Assembly: GCF_030848565.1 (NCBI RefSeq)
Contig: NZ_JAVDDV010000003.1
Location: 1 to 64,000 of the forward strand
Direction of reading: 5' to 3'
Length of the DNA stretch: 64,000 bases
DNA from: Natronolimnohabitans sp. A-GB9
Lineage (GTDB): Archaea > Halobacteriota > Halobacteria > Halobacteriales > Natrialbaceae
This document shows positions 62,588-64,000 of the stretch, one piece after another. Numbering within the stretch: position 1 is the first letter of the stretch; every line of letters starts with the position of its first letter. Made by a program: the position numbers and the translations under genes. The notes beneath the pieces were generated by a model. It saw only the letters and a list, made by a program, of their open reading frames with translations, did no database searches and was not told the origin of the DNA.

Positions 62588-62740
62588 ATGAATAAACTTG
62601 AAGAGTCTATTGCTGGGATACAGATATCTCTAGTTGGAATAGTACTAACGATCCTATTGATGGATAGCGAACTTTTTTGGATTGGGCTGATACCAGTTAT
62701 AATTGGAACCTATATCGTATTTTCACGGCTGATTAGCTAA
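62588..62740 (+). CDS. 50-residue two-helix membrane protein
   Basis: ATG at 62588; residues 8-24 and 29-46 are hydrophobic helices separated by M-D-S-E-L-F. Low GC like the Tat-signal gene 40 bases upstream, so both belong to the same islet. No known family. Too short for many gene finders. Confidence 0.6.
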   Translation: MNKLEESIAGIQISLVGIVLTILLMDSELFWIGLIPVIIGTYIVFSRLIS

Positions 62741-62783
62741 TCTCCACATATTAATCAGCACCATTAGTATACTTTCCGGCTGT

Positions 62784-63641
62784 TTATGGGATAGATGCGA
62801 GACAAACATGATCACCCGCCTCGAGACCGAACGCTTCGTCGCCACGGCCCTGATTGACGTCGAGTTCGACGTAGCCGTGGCTCCCGACGGTCGCCAGACG
62901 GTCGCCGGTCGGGACGGCCGCGAAGGTCTCGCCGACGGGGACGGTCTCCTCGTTTGCGACGATCCGGTCGTGATCCGAGAGAAAGCCACCCGGAACGTTC
63001 GTGATAACGTTGCCAAAGTCGTCGACGACCAGTACCTCGCCCACTGCGCGTGTGCCATCGTCCCCGTCCTCGAGCGTCGCTGCGGGGAGCCGACAGTCGA
63101 CGGGGTCGTCCGCGAGCGGGTCGAGCCACTCGAGGTCGTCGAGGGCCTCGAGTCCTGCTTCGTGAACCGCAGCGGCAGCGGGAGCGAAGACATCCCGGCC
63201 GTGGAACGTGGCGCTTGCAGGTCCACTGCCGGGGGTGGCAGACTGCAACACCGCCGCACTCGAGGCGTCCGTTTCGGCTCCAGCGGGCTCGACCGGCTCG
63301 AGTCGGGTCTCGTCGACGACGTACGTCTCGGGGTCGGCGTCGCCGGCCAGCCGTCGTGCGGTCGGTAGCAGAACGCCGTTGTCGGGGCCGACGAGTGTGT
63401 GCTCGCCGGCACGAACGACCAGTGCGTTACGATCGGTGCCGACGCCGGGGTCGATCACGACGAGGTGAGTCGCCGGGGGAAAATACGGCAGGACTTCACG
63501 CAGCCAGAAGGCGGCCGCGCGAACGTCCTGGCGCGGGAAGTCGTGGGCGACGTCGACCAGTCTGGCATCCGTACGCTGACAGAGGACCCCTTTCATCGCT
63601 GCGGGGTACGGCGTCCCGAAGTCCGACGCGAGCGTGATCAT
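62784..63641 (-). CDS. SAM hydroxide adenosyltransferase (SAM hydrolase, formerly DUF62)
   Basis: 285 residues. M-I-T-L-A-S-D-F-G at the start holds the SAM-contacting Asp; H-G-R-D-V-F-A-P-A-A-A near residue 148 and V-D-D-F-G-N-V-I-T-N-V near 208 are the other family blocks; V-V-I-D-P-G-V-G near 62 also fits. The enzyme splits SAM into adenosine and methionine with hydroxide. The gene marks the return to normal high-GC sequence after the islet, with nadM directly upstream on the same strand. Confidence 0.92.
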   Translation of the reverse strand: MITLASDFGTPYPAAMKGVLCQRTDARLVDVAHDFPRQDVRAAAFWLREVLPYFPPATHLVVIDPGVGTDRNALVVRAGEHTLVGPDNGVLLPTARRLAGDADPETYVVDETRLEPVEPAGAETDASSAAVLQSATPGSGPASATFHGRDVFAPAAAAVHEAGLEALDDLEWLDPLADDPVDCRLPAATLEDGDDGTRAVGEVLVVDDFGNVITNVPGGFLSDHDRIVANEETVPVGETFAAVPTGDRLATVGSHGYVELDVNQGRGDEAFGLEAGDHVCLASIP

Positions 63642-63680
63642 AGCCGTCGATACGTGGGGCGCGGTGAAAATCGGTGCGTA

Positions 63681-64000
63681 TCAGCTCTCGTCCGAGTCCG
63701 TATCGCTGATCATCTGGATGCGCTCGATACCGCCGATCTCGTAGACGACTTCGACGACGGCCTCGGGAACCAACGACTCCCAGTCACCGTCGTTGATCAT
63801 CCGTTCGCGGACCTCGCTGCCCGACAGAACCTCCCGGTTGAACATCGGCGACTGGCGGACCTCGATATTGTCTTCACGAAAGAGCTGGATCACGAGCGGG
63901 TTGTTCGAGTAGGCGACGTCGAAATCGGGGCTCATACTCTGGACGTGGCTGACCCACACCGAGTTTCGCTCTAGGTCCTCGATCGGAACGGCGTAGGTCA
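63681..64000 (-). CDS. nadM: Nicotinamide-nucleotide adenylyltransferase (5' end outside window)
   Basis: The last 105 codons are present; the frame is open to the window edge. Y-A-V-P-I-E-D-L-E-R-N, then W-V-S-H-V-Q-S-M-S-P, N-N-P-L-V-I-Q-L-F near the middle, and the S-G-S-E-V-R-E-R-M ATP-binding motif match archaeal NadM. It makes NAD or deamido-NAD from the mononucleotide and ATP. The stop is 40 bases before the SAM hydrolase start, so the two may be co-transcribed. Confidence 0.93.
   Translation of the reverse strand, partial: TYAVPIEDLERNSVWVSHVQSMSPDFDVAYSNNPLVIQLFREDNIEVRQSPMFNREVLSGSEVRERMINDGDWESLVPEAVVEVVYEIGGIERIQMISDTDSDES

Overview
The window comes from a halophilic archaeon (Halobacteria, most likely a Natrialba/Haloterrigena/Natrinema-type organism). 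Most genes are GC-rich and encode strongly acidic proteins. It also has archaeal-type information genes (L44e, S27e, aIF2-alpha, Nop10, thermosome, initiator tRNA-Met with A1:U72), a haloarchaeal ba3-type oxidase, HTH-10 and HalOD1 proteins, Tat lipoprotein signals, and TATA-type promoters with few Shine-Dalgarno sites. Exact genus is inference.

Layout. 1-2220 is a lower-GC edge with two UbiA prenyltransferases (one cut by the window) and an SMR exporter. 2450-3843 is icd, whose 3' end runs into an array of five hairpins. 4-10 kb holds peptidases (isoaspartyl peptidase, MetAP), a HIT protein, VKOR and a tRNA methylthiotransferase. 10.3-13.2 kb is a four-gene ba3-type terminal oxidase operon. 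13.3-19.5 kb holds membrane proteins (AI-2E-like, LysE), DUF547, an O-methyltransferase and an HD hydrolase. 19.7-21.3 kb is the methylmalonyl-CoA mutase B12 subunit plus MeaB. 23.4-31.8 kb is a carbon-use region: thiolase, OB-fold partner and CoA-transferase A/B in one overlapping operon; next to it a sodium symporter with a small subunit and a previously hidden 23-residue membrane microprotein, a 3-hydroxybutyrate-dehydrogenase-like SDR, and a BCCT carrier. Together they suggest uptake and breakdown of 3-hydroxybutyrate or a related hydroxy acid to acetyl-CoA. 32-37.4 kb has nadE, a second thiolase/OB pair, an M42 peptidase, a SRPBCC protein and an FAD protein. 37.6-42.6 kb has a lone IucA/IucC siderophore synthetase, coaBC, a membrane HTH regulator and a purine phosphoribosyltransferase. 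42.9-49.4 kb is a peptide-type ABC transporter operon whose binding protein appears circularly permuted. 49.5-56.9 kb has the initiator tRNA, GtrA, the conserved L44e-S27e-aIF2alpha-Nop10-PAC2 operon, a CPxCG microprotein, a NAD-kinase-like protein, an M28 peptidase and an isoprenyl diphosphate synthase. 57-61 kb has small membrane proteins and a thermosome gene. 61.2-62.75 kb is a damaged stretch: a frameshifted HalOD1 gene, then a low-GC islet with a long AT/GT microsatellite and a Tat-signal gene broken by an in-frame TGA. The window ends with a SAM hydrolase and nadM (partial).

Two families of short palindromic elements recur through the window, very often with their first bases overlapping a gene's stop codon. 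They look like mobile or copied transcription-end elements and are, with the permuted binding protein, the gene-3'-end duplications and the symporter microprotein, the most interesting signals here.
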